A stretch of DNA of 6,602 nt from an uncultured Taibaiella sp. (GTDB lineage Bacteria > Bacteroidota > Bacteroidia > Chitinophagales > Chitinophagaceae). Shown here one piece after another: positions 5,720 to 6,602 of this stretch. The stretch spans positions 1 to 6,602 of the forward strand of contig CALMXV010000179.1 in NCBI GenBank assembly GCA_937871155.1. Reading direction: 5' to 3'. Position 1 is the stretch's first letter; each line of letters opens with the position of its first letter. The notes below the pieces were generated by a model that did no database searches, was not told the origin of the DNA, and saw only the letters and a list, made by a program, of their open reading frames with translations. Made by a program: the position numbers and the translations under genes.

Positions 5720-6602
5720 TGTTTAATAAGCTTAATACAGGTTGTAGAAAATTGATTCATTGATTTAAGATAATATACCCCATTAGGATAGGCCTGTGCA
5801 TCTAGTTCAAACTGGTTAGATGATGTTGCTAGTTGCTTTATCAAGCATCCATTGATATCATATAGGTAATGCGTGTGGAAGCCCATTGGTAGCGTCATAT
5901 TCCAACTATGGGTTGTAGGGTTTGGGTATGCCACAATTGCTTTACTTTCTATCTCCTTTACGTCTGTTAGTGAAATGTCTTTTATGGTACCTTGGTCTAG
6001 ATTAAGCAACCAATTACTCGGGTCTATTTGCATTCCTGTCATCGTTTGTTTCCAATGGATATAGATTGTTTGCACTGATGTAGCTTGAAGGGTAACCCTA
6101 ACAAAAGTATCTTTCAATGCAGAAGTAAGTTTTAATTCTAAAGGTGTTTGAAAAAAGCTTGTAGTGGCTCCACTGGTTGCTGTTTGATTCATCTTAATGA
6201 TGATGGTGCTGTCTGTTTGGTTCCAGCTAGCACTAAAAATTGGATAGCCTTCTTCATAGATCCATTGATTGAAAAAGGTATCTAAATTTTGTTGTAGAAA
6301 CTGTGATGCATGAATCTTAAACTGTTGAATGGTGGCTGTACTATTTGCAAACTGTTGTTGATAGCTTCTTAGCATAGCAAAAAACAAACTATCGTTTCCT
6401 ACTACAAAACGAAGGCTGTGTACCACAGCAGCGCCTTTATCATAAGTAAGACGAGTACTAAATATTCTATTCACTTGGGTTGTATCGTTTACATAAACGG
6501 TACCAGTCATATCACTAAACACATTGTTATGTTTCGACAACATGTGTTGATCCGCTTTTGCCTTGCTCCAAAATTTCTCTTTAAATAAATATTCTCCATA
6601 AG
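5716..6602 (-). CDS. M1-family metallopeptidase paralogue with T9SS sorting domain, C-terminal part (5' end outside window)
   Basis: The reading frame is open to the window edge, giving 294 residues and a stop. The ATG at 6543 is internal, because the in-frame residues before it (YGEYLFKEKF...) align with the segment just after the third zinc ligand in the neighbouring peptidase (YAEHIYAEHF...). The HExxH site therefore lies outside the window and cannot be checked. The catalytic tyrosine motif is kept (STRLTYDKGA, at 6466-6437). Shared landmarks with the neighbour are VNDTT, YQQQF, LDTFF-QW, EGYPI, HW-QTMTGM and IDP. The last 70 or so residues form a T9SS type A sorting domain: IVAYPNPTTHSWNM, a DINGCLI strand and YPNGVYYLKSM. 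The protein is thus an exported M1-like peptidase, expressed ahead of the neighbour with a 4-nt overlap. The promoter must lie beyond the window. Confidence 0.9.
   Translation of the reverse strand, partial: YGEYLFKEKFWSKAKADQHMLSKHNNVFSDMTGTVYVNDTTQVNRIFSTRLTYDKGAAVVHSLRFVVGNDSLFFAMLRSYQQQFANSTATIQQFKIHASQFLQQNLDTFFNQWIYEEGYPIFSASWNQTDSTIIIKMNQTATSGATTSFFQTPLELKLTSALKDTFVRVTLQATSVQTIYIHWKQTMTGMQIDPSNWLLNLDQGTIKDISLTDVKEIESKAIVAYPNPTTHSWNMTLPMGFHTHYLYDINGCLIKQLATSSNQFELDAQAYPNGVYYLKSMNQFSTTCIKLIKQ

Noticed and set aside
5716..6543. A complete 275-residue gene starting at the ATG at 6543
   Set aside because: The frame continues upstream to the window edge, and the extra residues align with the M1 catalytic domain of the neighbour. 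The ATG is an internal methionine.

Overview
The window is a compact, AT-rich chromosomal segment from a member of the Bacteroidota, probably outside the Bacteroidales. Three things point there. Two secreted peptidases end in type IX secretion (T9SS) C-terminal sorting domains. Candidate promoters have the Bacteroidota -7 form TAnnTTTG rather than the E. coli -10 box. Start codons are preceded by A/T-rich leaders without a Shine-Dalgarno sequence. The genus cannot be read from the sequence.

All genes lie on the minus strand, so transcription runs from high to low coordinates. In that order: (1) the C-terminal part of an M1-family metallopeptidase with a T9SS tail (5716-6602, start outside the window); (2) a complete paralogue of it (3803-5719) that overlaps the first by 4 nt (ATGA); (3) a TerC/YkoY-family membrane protein, a likely Mn2+ exporter (2879-3751); (4) tRNA-Leu(UAG) (2716-2797) with its own promoter and an intrinsic terminator; (5) trigger factor (1255-2643), followed by another intrinsic terminator; (6) the N-terminal 334 codons of the translational GTPase TypA/BipA (1-1003, 3' end outside the window).

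Two themes emerge. The low-coordinate half is translation and nascent-chain housekeeping: tRNA-Leu, trigger factor and BipA. The high-coordinate half is export of metalloenzymes: two gluzincin aminopeptidase-like proteins plus a TerC-family transporter of the type linked in Bacillus to metal loading of secreted enzymes. The functional link in the second half is inference from adjacency.

No mobile element, CRISPR array or phage gene is visible. No gene-free stretch exceeds about 250 bp. I see no clearly new system. The points most worth a second look are the overlapping peptidase pair, the degenerate prolyl-isomerase domain and histidine tail of trigger factor, and the peptidase/TerC neighbourhood.
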